Assembly (NCBI GenBank): GCA_002351705.1
Contig: DEHC01000083.1
Location: forward strand, 55,521-66,944
Length of the DNA: 11,424 nucleotides
Direction of reading: 5' to 3'
DNA from: Gammaproteobacteria bacterium UBA2810
GTDB lineage: Bacteria; Pseudomonadota; Gammaproteobacteria; Enterobacterales; Succinivibrionaceae
Shown here: positions 4,697 to 11,424 of the stretch, piece after piece
Position numbering within the stretch: the stretch's first letter is position 1
Layout: each line of letters opens with the position of its first letter
Program-made: the position numbers and the translations under genes
Notes under the pieces: model-generated
What the model saw: the letters and a program-made list of their open reading frames with translations, nothing else
Databases searched by the model: none
Told to the model about the DNA's origin: nothing

Positions 4697-6949
4697 ATGA
4701 AAGACGTAGAAGTTGCCGGCGACGGCAGCGAGCAGATCAGACTCCATTCATTCACCGAGCAGGCCTACCTCAACTATTCGATGTCGGTCATCAAGGACCG
4801 CGCGCTCCCCAGCATCACTGACGGGCTCAAGCCCGTGCAGCGCCGCATCCTGTACGCGATGCACGAGCTCGGCATGCGCCCGGACTCCAAGACCCAGAAG
4901 TCGGCGAAGACCGTGGGCGCGGTAATCGGCAACTACCATCCGCACGGCGACACCGCCTGCTATGAGGCGATGGTCCTCATGGCGCAGGACTTCTCCTGCC
5001 GCTATCCGCTCGTGCAGGGGCAGGGCAACTGGGGCTCCAGGAACGATCCGAAGTCCTTCGCCGCGATGCGCTACACCGAGGCGACGCTCTCCCCCTTCTC
5101 CGAAGTGCTCCTTTCGGAGCTCGGCATGGGGACGGTCGACTGGGTGCCGAACTTTGACGGAACGCATGACGAGCCGAAGTTCCTGCCGGCGATGCTCCCG
5201 CACATACTCCTCAACGGCGTCACCGGCATCGCGGTCGGCATGGCGACCGACATCCCGCCGCACAACGCGCGCGAGGTCGCGGCGGCCTGCGTCGAGCTCA
5301 TCGATCATCCCGATTCGACCGCGGCGGATCTCATGAAGGTCCTCCCGGGCCCCGACTATCCGACCGAGGCCGAGATCATCTCCTCGCCTGACGAGATCCG
5401 CTCGGTGTACGAGACCGGGAAGGGCACCATCAGGATGCGAGCAACCTATCTTACCATGGGCGGCGACATCATCATCACGGCTGTTCCCCACCAGGTGTCA
5501 CCGGCGAACGTCATCAGGCAGGTTGCGGAGCTCATGCAGAAGAAGAAGCTCCCGATGGTGAGCGACATCCATGACGAGTCGGACATCCAGCATCCCTGCC
5601 GTCTGGTCATTGTCCCGAGATCGAACAGGGTGAAGCCCGACGAGCTCATGCTCCACCTCTTCACCTGCACCGACCTCGAGAAGACCTACCGCGTCAACAT
5701 GAATGTTTTGGGCGAGGACGGGACGCCGAGGGTCTGCCCGCTCCACGATCTCCTCAAAGGCTGGCTCAGCTTCAGGAAGGACACCGTAAGGCGCCGCCTG
5801 CAGACGAGGCTTGACGCGATACTGAAGCGCCTCCATCTCCTTGACGCCCTCATGACCGTGTTCCTCAACCTCGACGAGGTCATAAGGATCATCAGGACCG
5901 AGGACAAGCCCAAGCCCGTGCTCATGAGCCGCTTCGGGCTTGATGACGAGCAGGCCGAGTACATCCTCGAGACCAAGCTCCGCGCGCTCTCCCGCCTGGA
6001 GGACATGAAAATAAGGTCCGAGAGGGAGAAGCTCGAGAAGGAGCGCGATGATCTCCAGGGCCTCCTCTCGGATGACGCGAGGTTCATGAAACTTGTGCGG
6101 AAGGAGATCATCGAGGCCGCGAAGAAGTGGGGCGATGAGAGGCGCTCGCCGATTGTCGCCCGCGACGCCGCAAGGCCCTACCTCGAGACTGCCATCACCC
6201 CGGCGGAGAACGTCATGGTCATCGTCTCGAAGATGGGCTGGGTCAGGGGCGCGAAGGGCTCGGGTGTAGATCCCGCCGCGCTTTCCTACCGTGCGGGCGA
6301 TGAGTACCTCGACAGCATGATGACGAAGAGCAACCTTGACGCGGTCATCCTCACCGACCAGGGCAGGACCTACACCCTGAAGACTGGAGACCTCCCGTCG
6401 GCGAGGACCCAGGGCGTGCCCCTTACGAGCATCTTCACCTTCTCTGCGGGCGAGAGCGTGGCCTGCCTCATCCCGGGCGCCTCAGGCGACCGCTTCCTCC
6501 TGGCGACGTCTGACGGCTACGGCTTTGTCGCGCCCTATGACGCCTTCGTCTCGAAGAACAGAAGCGGCAAGGCCGCGGTGACGGTGAAGGAGGGCACCTC
6601 GCTCCTCCGCCCCGTGAGGGTTCCGGAGAGCGCCGCGGAGCTCCTCGTGTTCGTTGTCTCCGGCGACGGCAGGCTCCTCATCTTCCCGCTCTCCGGACTC
6701 CCGGAGCTCGCGAAGGGCAGGGGACAGAAGCTCATGCAGCTCCCCGAGACTGATGACGAAGGGAGCCAGGTCCTTGCCGTAACGGCCGTGGTGCCCGCTG
6801 ACCGCCCGGCGGTATTCACATCAGGCAAGAGAAAGTTTACACTTAGCCCCGGAGACTTTAAGATCTACGAGGGAGCGAGGGCCCGCAGGGGAACCGCGCT
6901 CCCGAGAGGCTTCCGCCGTGTCGACCGGATTGATGTGGAGAATGAGTGA
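4697..6949 (+). CDS. parC: DNA topoisomerase IV subunit A
   Basis: ParC forms the breakage-reunion subunit of topoisomerase IV with ParE and separates linked daughter chromosomes. The 750-residue length agrees with E. coli ParC (752). The winged-helix/tower part begins EQAYLNYSMSVIKDRALPSI with DGLKPVQRRIL. The quinolone-resistance region HPHGDTACYEAM has Thr86 where E. coli has Ser80, and Glu90 at the E. coli Glu84 position. Active-site Tyr126 lies in AAMRYTEATLSPF, and NGVTGIAVGMATDIPPHN follows. A coiled-coil segment (KIRSEREKLEKERDDLQGLL) precedes the C-terminal beta-pinwheel blades (NVMVIVSKMGWVRGAKGSG, TQGVPLTSIFTF). This is ParC rather than GyrA: the acidic, Gln-rich GyrA-box and tail are missing and plsC follows. 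ATG 4697 has the purine tract AAGAAGAG just upstream; a longer TTG start at 4619 would begin inside the promoter region. Confidence 0.95.
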   Translation: MKDVEVAGDGSEQIRLHSFTEQAYLNYSMSVIKDRALPSITDGLKPVQRRILYAMHELGMRPDSKTQKSAKTVGAVIGNYHPHGDTACYEAMVLMAQDFSCRYPLVQGQGNWGSRNDPKSFAAMRYTEATLSPFSEVLLSELGMGTVDWVPNFDGTHDEPKFLPAMLPHILLNGVTGIAVGMATDIPPHNAREVAAACVELIDHPDSTAADLMKVLPGPDYPTEAEIISSPDEIRSVYETGKGTIRMRATYLTMGGDIIITAVPHQVSPANVIRQVAELMQKKKLPMVSDIHDESDIQHPCRLVIVPRSNRVKPDELMLHLFTCTDLEKTYRVNMNVLGEDGTPRVCPLHDLLKGWLSFRKDTVRRRLQTRLDAILKRLHLLDALMTVFLNLDEVIRIIRTEDKPKPVLMSRFGLDDEQAEYILETKLRALSRLEDMKIRSEREKLEKERDDLQGLLSDDARFMKLVRKEIIEAAKKWGDERRSPIVARDAARPYLETAITPAENVMVIVSKMGWVRGAKGSGVDPAALSYRAGDEYLDSMMTKSNLDAVILTDQGRTYTLKTGDLPSARTQGVPLTSIFTFSAGESVACLIPGASGDRFLLATSDGYGFVAPYDAFVSKNRSGKAAVTVKEGTSLLRPVRVPESAAELLVFVVSGDGRLLIFPLSGLPELAKGRGQKLMQLPETDDEGSQVLAVTAVVPADRPAVFTSGKRKFTLSPGDFKIYEGARARRGTALPRGFRRVDRIDVENE

Positions 6950-7857
6950 TGCTGGCCGCTTTCAGAACCGTTTTGCTGCTGTCCCTTTTTGTAGTGTGGT
7001 CAATAATCGGCCTCATCATCGGCATCCTGAGGCCGCGGCATCCCGAGAACACCTACATCATGGCGAACCGCCTGCTCTCGCTTGCGGCCCCGATCATGGG
7101 CTTCAAGATCCATATTGAGGGTGAGGAGCTTGTGAAGGACATTAAAACCGGCATTTACGCCGGCATCCACCAGAGCAACTGGGACATTGTCTTCCAGGCG
7201 AAGTGCATGAGGAAGGGCGTGGTCACGGTCGGGAAGAAGAGCCTCCTCTGGGTGCCGCTATTCGGCTTTGTCTACTACCTCGCGGGCAACATCCTCCTCG
7301 ACCGCGCGAACGCCAGGCACGCGGTCGGCACCATCAAGAAGGTCGCCTCCGAGATCAGGGACAGGGGCCTTTCGGTGTGGATGTTCCCCGAGGGGCACCG
7401 CTCGCTCGGGAAGGGGCTCGCGCCCTTCAAGACCGGCGTTGTCTATCTTGCTGCCGAGGCCGGCTGCCCGGTGATCCCGGTCGTGTCATCGTCGTATTTC
7501 AGCAACATCAGGCTCGGGCGCTGGAACAACGGTCACATCGTGCTCCGCTACCTGGAGCCGCGGGTCTATGAGAAGTTTGAGAGCAACCGTGACGCGAAGG
7601 CCGCGGCAAAGGCTCTCCATGACGAGATGAAGGCCGCGCAGGACGAGCTTACCGCGAGGGCTGACGCGCTCAACGCGGAGGAGGGAATCGATCCGGTCGG
7701 AACAGGCGCGTCCGAGGCAGCTCCTGAGGCTAAGGCTCCTGAGGCTGTTCCTGACGTGAAGACCGCTCCTTCGGCTGAGCCCGCGGCGGCCGGAGAGGAG
7801 CCTTCAGCTGTGAAGGACCCCTCATCCGGCGCAGGGCCCTCATCAGGGGACAGGTGA
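6949..7857 (+). CDS. plsC: 1-acyl-sn-glycerol-3-phosphate acyltransferase
   Basis: PlsC acylates lysophosphatidate to phosphatidate, the second acylation of phospholipid synthesis, at the inner membrane. An N-terminal hydrophobic segment (TVLLLSLFVVWSIIGLIIGI, residues 7-26) anchors it. Catalytic motif I is H-Q-S-N-W-D (His74, Asp79), i.e. HX4D. The substrate-binding motif reads FPEGHRS (146-152) with His150 where FPEGTRS is usual, followed by GLAPFKTGVVYLA and GCPVIPVV. At 302 residues it is longer than E. coli PlsC (245). The excess is a C-terminal tail (~243-302) rich in Ala, Pro, Glu and Ser with an APEAK/APEAV repeat, probably disordered. The ATG overlaps the parC stop by one base (TGATG), with GGAG 8 bases upstream. 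A GTG at 6946 is an alternative start one codon earlier. The parC-plsC order is conserved in many Gammaproteobacteria. Confidence 0.92.
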   Translation: MLAAFRTVLLLSLFVVWSIIGLIIGILRPRHPENTYIMANRLLSLAAPIMGFKIHIEGEELVKDIKTGIYAGIHQSNWDIVFQAKCMRKGVVTVGKKSLLWVPLFGFVYYLAGNILLDRANARHAVGTIKKVASEIRDRGLSVWMFPEGHRSLGKGLAPFKTGVVYLAAEAGCPVIPVVSSSYFSNIRLGRWNNGHIVLRYLEPRVYEKFESNRDAKAAAKALHDEMKAAQDELTARADALNAEEGIDPVGTGASEAAPEAKAPEAVPDVKTAPSAEPAAAGEEPSAVKDPSSGAGPSSGDR

Positions 7858-7860
7858 CGT

Positions 7861-9438
7861 ATGAAGGTCATGAGGCTTTCACAGCATGGCAGGAGGCGGG
7901 CGGCAGCCCGTCTCCTGCCTCTTCTTTTTGCGCTCAGCGCATTTTCAGCATATTCAGAGGCAGTGCCCCAGGCAGAGCAGATCAGCGATGATTTTGCCGC
8001 GCTGTCATGGACCGGCGGCTCGGGGAAAGGCTCCTCGGCCGCAGCCATGTACGCTGGAGCCGAGGCGCTCTACTGCGCTACAGGGCGCGAGAGGGTGAAG
8101 AAGCTCTGCGCCGCTGACGCCGCAAACGATGATCTCAGGGGGAAGGTCTCCTCGTTCAGCCTTCCTGACGCCAAGAAGGGAGAGAGTGCCTCCGGCGCGG
8201 TGTTCTACGGTGAGAAGCGCCGGGAGCTTTACTTTGTCCTCAGGTCACAGTCAGGCGAAGACTGCAGGGTCCTGCAGGTGAGCATCGGCGACGCTGCGGC
8301 ACGAGCCGGCAAGGCGGTAGTCTCGGAGTGCTCCGCGGAGCGCTTCACGGTGCCACAGGTTCCTGAGGTCTCGCCGCTACCTCCTGAGAATATCTGGGGA
8401 GGCGTGAAGGTCAGGGGCGCGATCCCTGAGCCCGCACTGCATCAGGGAGGCGGAGCGGCGGCGAAAGGCGCGCCGTCTGCGGCGCTGCCGCTTCCCGGGG
8501 AAGCTCCTTCGACTCTGGTCATGAATGTTACGGGAGGAGGGAGCAGCAGGATTGTCACCTGCCTCGCGGATGTCCGCCACCTCGCGCGCTGCGGAGCGTC
8601 GGGAAATTACTTCTCGGGCGCGGACATTGAGCTGCTCCCGGGCGAGGTCCTTGACGTAGAGTCAGTGGACGGGAAGGTTACGGCAAAGGTCTTCATCACT
8701 GACGGAAAAGCCCGGATCCCCGCCTGGTACTCCGACCTCAGGCTCCTCGAGAAGGGCGGGAAGGGGCCTGGGATATCGGACTTCGCGCTCTCAGCGATGG
8801 AGCCGTCTGTCACATTTGCGGGATTCAGCAAAGACACGCTTTTCCTCGCGGAGCATGAGAAGGGGACAGAGAGCCCGGTAACAGCCATAAGCGTCTCCCC
8901 GAGGAATTCAAAGGGGCTTGATGAGGGGAGCCTCAGGTTCTTCCTGAGATCCGCCTCTCCCTACTCGTTCCCCGGCTACTGCTCTGCGCTCTCACGCCTG
9001 CTTGAGAGCGCGGAGGATGACAGATCCGTCCCTGACGCGCTCTATGACAGCGCGGTCCTCCGCCGCGCAGCCTACTGCCGCGGAGGGCTCCTCGGACACT
9101 TCTGCACCAGGGGCAGGCGCGCCGACACGCTCCATCACGGGACTCTCCGCTCAGCCGAGCGGTATTTTTCCGCGATGAAGGGAGAGCTTCTCTTCAGGAA
9201 GTCCCTGGAGCTCGCGGAGGGCGGCAGGGCGGGAAGCGGCAGCGCCTCGTTCAGCCCGGAGCTTGACATTTATTTCCGGGAGTTCATGCGCCTTGATGAG
9301 CTGCAGAGGAGGCGGAACGCCTCTGAGGCTGACCGCGCTCTCCTTGAGGGCGGGCACTGGGCAGGAATTCCGGAGCTTGACGGCGATGACCGCTCCTGCC
9401 TTGATGATCTTGAGCGTCAGGGAGCCGACCGGAAATAA
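7861..9438 (+). CDS. Exported protein of unknown function, ten cysteines
   Basis: I do not recognise this 525-residue protein. The first 34 residues look like a signal peptide: a basic stretch (HGRRRAAAR), a hydrophobic core (LLPLLFALSAFSA) and a possible cleavage site after YSEA. The mature part has cysteines at 72, 83, 135, 157, 234, 244, 374, 406, 415 and 513, an even set that would suit disulfides in the periplasm. A Pro/Gly/Ala-rich linker at about 165-217 separates two halves; the second begins STLVMNVTGG. The last ~90 residues are charged and mostly helical-looking (RYFSAMKGELLFRKSLELAE, LDELQRRRNASEAD). It starts 3 bases after plsC with AGG 6 bases upstream of the ATG, so it should be co-expressed with parC and plsC. 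In E. coli the gene after plsC is ftsP (sufI), an exported division protein, but I see no multicopper-oxidase-like motifs and do not call it a homologue. Confidence 0.75.
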   Translation: MKVMRLSQHGRRRAAARLLPLLFALSAFSAYSEAVPQAEQISDDFAALSWTGGSGKGSSAAAMYAGAEALYCATGRERVKKLCAADAANDDLRGKVSSFSLPDAKKGESASGAVFYGEKRRELYFVLRSQSGEDCRVLQVSIGDAAARAGKAVVSECSAERFTVPQVPEVSPLPPENIWGGVKVRGAIPEPALHQGGGAAAKGAPSAALPLPGEAPSTLVMNVTGGGSSRIVTCLADVRHLARCGASGNYFSGADIELLPGEVLDVESVDGKVTAKVFITDGKARIPAWYSDLRLLEKGGKGPGISDFALSAMEPSVTFAGFSKDTLFLAEHEKGTESPVTAISVSPRNSKGLDEGSLRFFLRSASPYSFPGYCSALSRLLESAEDDRSVPDALYDSAVLRRAAYCRGGLLGHFCTRGRRADTLHHGTLRSAERYFSAMKGELLFRKSLELAEGGRAGSGSASFSPELDIYFREFMRLDELQRRRNASEADRALLEGGHWAGIPELDGDDRSCLDDLERQGADRK

Positions 9439-9462
9439 AAAAAGCCCCCGCCTGGCGGGAGC
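9433..9462 (-). terminator. Intrinsic terminator of msbA
   Basis: On the minus strand an 8-bp stem (GCTCCCGC, complement of 9455-9462, with GCGGGGGC, complement of 9444-9451, one G-U pair) with loop CAG is followed by seven T, then ATTT (complement of 9433-9443). It lies 22 bases past the msbA stop. On the plus strand the hairpin follows the exported-protein stop (TAA 9436-9438) but has no T-run, so it is mainly an msbA terminator. Confidence 0.88.
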
Positions 9463-9483
9463 CTCTGATTGGACTTTCAGAGC

Positions 9484-11262
9484 CTACTGCTGCAGCTCAC
9501 GGAGCCTCCGGTAGGCGCCGTCCTTCCTTTCCATAAGCTCCCTGTGGGTGCCGCTCTCGATGATCCTGCCCTCGTCCATGACCGCGATGCAGTCCGCGTC
9601 CTCGACGGTCGAGAGGCGGTGCGCGATCACGATCTTGGTGATTGAGCGGTCAAGCGAGCGGAGGGCCTCCTGAATGGCCTCCTCCGACTCGGAGTCGAGG
9701 GCGCTTGTGGCCTCGTCGAGAATGAGGATCGGGGTCTTCCTGAGGAGCGCCCTCGCTATCGCGATGCGCTGCCTCTGTCCGCCCGAGAGCGCGCTGCCGT
9801 TCTCCCCGAGGACCGTGTCATAGCCATTGGGGAGCTTCCTGATGAAGCTGTCAGCGTTCGCGGCCTTCGCCGCTGCCTCAATCTCCTCGCGGCTGTGCTT
9901 CCCGCCGTCAGCGTAGGCGATGTTCGCGGCAACGGTGTCGTTGAAGAGCATGACGTTCTGCGAGACAAGCCCGATGGAGCCGCGGAGCGACTCGAGCGTG
10001 AAGTCCTTGATGTCCTTCCCGTCAATGCTGACAGTTCCCGAGTCAGGATCGTAGAACCTCGTGATGAGCGCGGCGAGCGTGCTCTTGCCGGATCCCGAGC
10101 GTCCGACGAGCGCCGTGGTGGTGCCGGGCCTCATCTCAAGGGTGATGCCGCGGACGGCAGGCGTGTCCTTCCCTGGGTAGGTGAACGTGACGTCCCTGAA
10201 GCTCACCTCACCCTTCACGTCCTTCAGGACCTCGGTTCCGGTGGCGCTGTCCTTCTCGGTCGGATGGTCGATGATGCCGAAGAGCGACTGAAGTCCCGTG
10301 ATTCCTCTCTGGACCTTGTTGTTGACCTGCATGAGGGTCTTGATGGGCTTCAGGAGCATCATCATCGCGGTGATGATGGTGGCGAAGCCGCCGGCTGTGA
10401 GGCCGCCAACCAGGTCGGGATTTGTGGCCATGACGAGGATGGCGGCAAGGGCCGAGGAGGCGATGAGCTGCACCAGGGGAGAGCCGACGGCCTGGATCTT
10501 CACGACCTTCATCGTGGTGTCCCTTATCGCGCCGCTGCTTTTCGCGAAGCGCTCGTTCTCGACATCGTAGCCGTTGAACATCATGACCTCGCGGTGGCTC
10601 AGCAGCATCTGCCCGGTCTCCGATGTGATGTTCCCGACCGACTGCTGCAGCGAGCGGCTGTAGCGCCTTATCCTCCTTGAGATGGTGGAGACGATGAAGC
10701 CGACCACCGGGCCGATGACGAAGAAGATGATGGTGAGCTGCCAGGATGTCCAGATCATGAGGCAGAGGAGCCCGATGACGGTGGTCGCCTCGCGCACGAT
10801 AGTAACGATGGCGTCGCTCGCCGTATCCTTCACCTGCTCGGCGTCATAGGTAATCTTCGCAATGAGCTCGCCTGACTTGTGCCTGTCATAGAAGCTCACC
10901 GGCATCCTGAGGAGCTTCGCGAACACCTCGCGCTGCAGCGTCATGACCACCGTGTTGCCGATGTAGTTGATGTTGTAGTCGGAGAGGAACTGCGAGAGCC
11001 CGCGGAGGGCGACGATGCCGATGACGACCCAGGGCATCCAGAAGAGCACATTGCTGTTGTGCGCGTTGATGCCGTCGTCAAGGAGCGGCTTTATGGTGCT
11101 GACGAACACCGTGTCGGTGAGGCCGTTTCCGACCATGCCGATGATGGCCAGCACGAAGTAGATCTTGTAGTTGAGAATGTACCCGAGGAGCCTTCTGAGA
11201 AGCCTCGAGCTTGGTTCGCTGCTGCGGAGATCGCTGCAGCTGTCCGGAGTGCCCTGATTCAT
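9484..11262 (-). CDS. msbA: Lipid A export ABC transporter MsbA (permease and ATPase fused)
   Basis: MsbA is a homodimeric inner-membrane flippase that moves lipid A-core from the inner to the outer leaflet using ATP. The 592 residues (E. coli 582) comprise a six-helix transmembrane domain (~28-330), including IYFVLAIIGMVGNGL, VVIGIVALRGLSQFL and LTIIFFVIGPVVGFIVS, then an ATP-binding domain from ~350. All ATPase motifs are present: Walker A GRSGSGKS (387-394), Q-loop Gln435 in VSQNVML, signature LSGGQ (492-496), Walker B ILILDE with Asp516 and catalytic Glu517, and switch His548 in IAHRLS. The N-terminal 20 residues are polar. ATG 11262 has AGGA 6 bases upstream. The gene converges on the parC operon and ends at the terminator at 9433-9462. 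No downstream lpxK, a common partner of msbA elsewhere, is present. Confidence 0.93.
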   Translation of the reverse strand: MNQGTPDSCSDLRSSEPSSRLLRRLLGYILNYKIYFVLAIIGMVGNGLTDTVFVSTIKPLLDDGINAHNSNVLFWMPWVVIGIVALRGLSQFLSDYNINYIGNTVVMTLQREVFAKLLRMPVSFYDRHKSGELIAKITYDAEQVKDTASDAIVTIVREATTVIGLLCLMIWTSWQLTIIFFVIGPVVGFIVSTISRRIRRYSRSLQQSVGNITSETGQMLLSHREVMMFNGYDVENERFAKSSGAIRDTTMKVVKIQAVGSPLVQLIASSALAAILVMATNPDLVGGLTAGGFATIITAMMMLLKPIKTLMQVNNKVQRGITGLQSLFGIIDHPTEKDSATGTEVLKDVKGEVSFRDVTFTYPGKDTPAVRGITLEMRPGTTTALVGRSGSGKSTLAALITRFYDPDSGTVSIDGKDIKDFTLESLRGSIGLVSQNVMLFNDTVAANIAYADGGKHSREEIEAAAKAANADSFIRKLPNGYDTVLGENGSALSGGQRQRIAIARALLRKTPILILDEATSALDSESEEAIQEALRSLDRSITKIVIAHRLSTVEDADCIAVMDEGRIIESGTHRELMERKDGAYRRLRELQQ

Positions 11263-11292
11263 TGTCTGTCCTGATGATTTACCTGATGGGGC

Positions 11293-11301
11293 ATTTTATC
11301 A
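11293..11301 (-). promoter_or_regulatory. Extended -10 promoter of msbA
   Basis: The minus strand reads TGATAAAAT (complement of 11293-11301), an extended -10 like the one ahead of parC. The -10 ends 30 bases before the msbA ATG. No good -35 hexamer is present at 16-18 bases. The element sits inside the CCTGAT inverted repeat at 11282-11303. Confidence 0.45.
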
Positions 11302-11355
11302 GGAACGGGAAATCGCCGGCTTTAAGGCGTAGAGAGACTAGAGTGAAATCATGTA

Positions 11356-11369
11356 GTGATCCAGTTCAC
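11356..11369. promoter_or_regulatory. CRP-like palindrome
   Basis: GTGA (11356-11359) and TCAC (11366-11369) are separated by six bases (TCCAGT), the core spacing of CRP sites; an A follows, giving a complete TCACA half-site. The outer flanks match the longer consensus poorly. It is centred about 60 bases before the start expected from TATAAT at 11410-11415, and about 76 bases upstream of the msbA start. Confidence 0.35.
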
Positions 11370-11409
11370 AAAAAAGGCTCATATTCGGCAAATACTTAAA
11401 TTTTTTTAT

Positions 11410-11415
11410 TATAAT
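11410..11415 (+). promoter_or_regulatory. Candidate -10 for a gene beyond the right edge
   Basis: A perfect TATAAT lies in a very AT-rich tract (from about 11391 to the window end). No convincing -35 is visible at 17 bases, which would be expected if an activator bound at 11356-11369 compensates. The AT-richness makes chance matches likely. Confidence 0.3.
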
Positions 11416-11424
11416 TAAATTATT

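Noticed and set aside
4748..5491. 247-codon minus-strand open frame opposite parC
   Set aside because: It is an antisense shadow of the well-conserved ParC sequence, with low-complexity His/Arg/Asp-rich translation.
9463..9482. Second small hairpin (CTCTGA with TCAGAG) just before the msbA terminator
   Set aside because: A 6-bp stem without a T-run; the adjacent GC-rich hairpin with seven T explains termination.
9895..10680. 261-codon plus-strand open frame opposite msbA
   Set aside because: The ATPase motifs on the other strand are complete, and this frame gives an unlikely His/Gly/Asp/Arg-rich protein.
9484..11262. Search for missing ATPase residues in MsbA
   Set aside because: All motifs are intact and the length is normal; nothing unusual was found.

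Overview
The window looks like a gut-type, G+C-rich gammaproteobacterial chromosome. It carries parC directly followed by plsC, the order found in E. coli and its relatives, plus a full-length MsbA lipid A flippase. Arg codons AGG and CGC and GC-ending codons dominate the core genes. A member of the Succinivibrionaceae/Aeromonadales side of the Gammaproteobacteria would fit, but that placement is inference. The first ~650 bases and the last ~100 bases are visibly richer in A+T (51 G+C in the first 120 bases by hand count).

Left part (1-3897): the 5' end of an AlbA_2 (Schlafen-type) domain gene runs off the left edge on the minus strand. A ~375-base divergent intergenic region follows, with promoter-like boxes and a possible terminator or attenuator hairpin. 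Next come two tandem plus-strand genes for exported alpha/beta-hydrolases with an EstA-type Ig-like N-terminal domain. The first (670-1983) looks intact. The second (1992-3897) is a paralogue with a glycerophosphodiesterase-like (GDPD) domain inserted between signal peptide and esterase. It is frameshifted near 2184, its GDPD has lost key acidic and His residues, and the esterase has lost two codons at the presumed catalytic Asp.

Middle part (3899-9438): a GNAT acetyltransferase (minus) converges on the esterase pair and diverges from the parC operon. parC, plsC and an unrecognised 525-residue exported protein with ten cysteines are tightly packed (1-base overlap, then 3-base gap), so they are probably co-transcribed from an extended -10 promoter at 4648-4656.

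Right part (9433-11424): msbA (minus) converges on the parC operon and ends at a clear intrinsic terminator that also covers the stop codon of the exported-protein gene. Upstream of msbA are an extended -10 promoter, a CCTGAT repeat set, a CRP-like palindrome and an AT-rich TATAAT region that may serve a gene beyond the right edge.

I found no mobile element, CRISPR array, tRNA or rRNA. The most unusual locus is the tandem esterase pair with the decayed or repurposed GDPD-esterase fusion. A clearly new system is not demonstrated.
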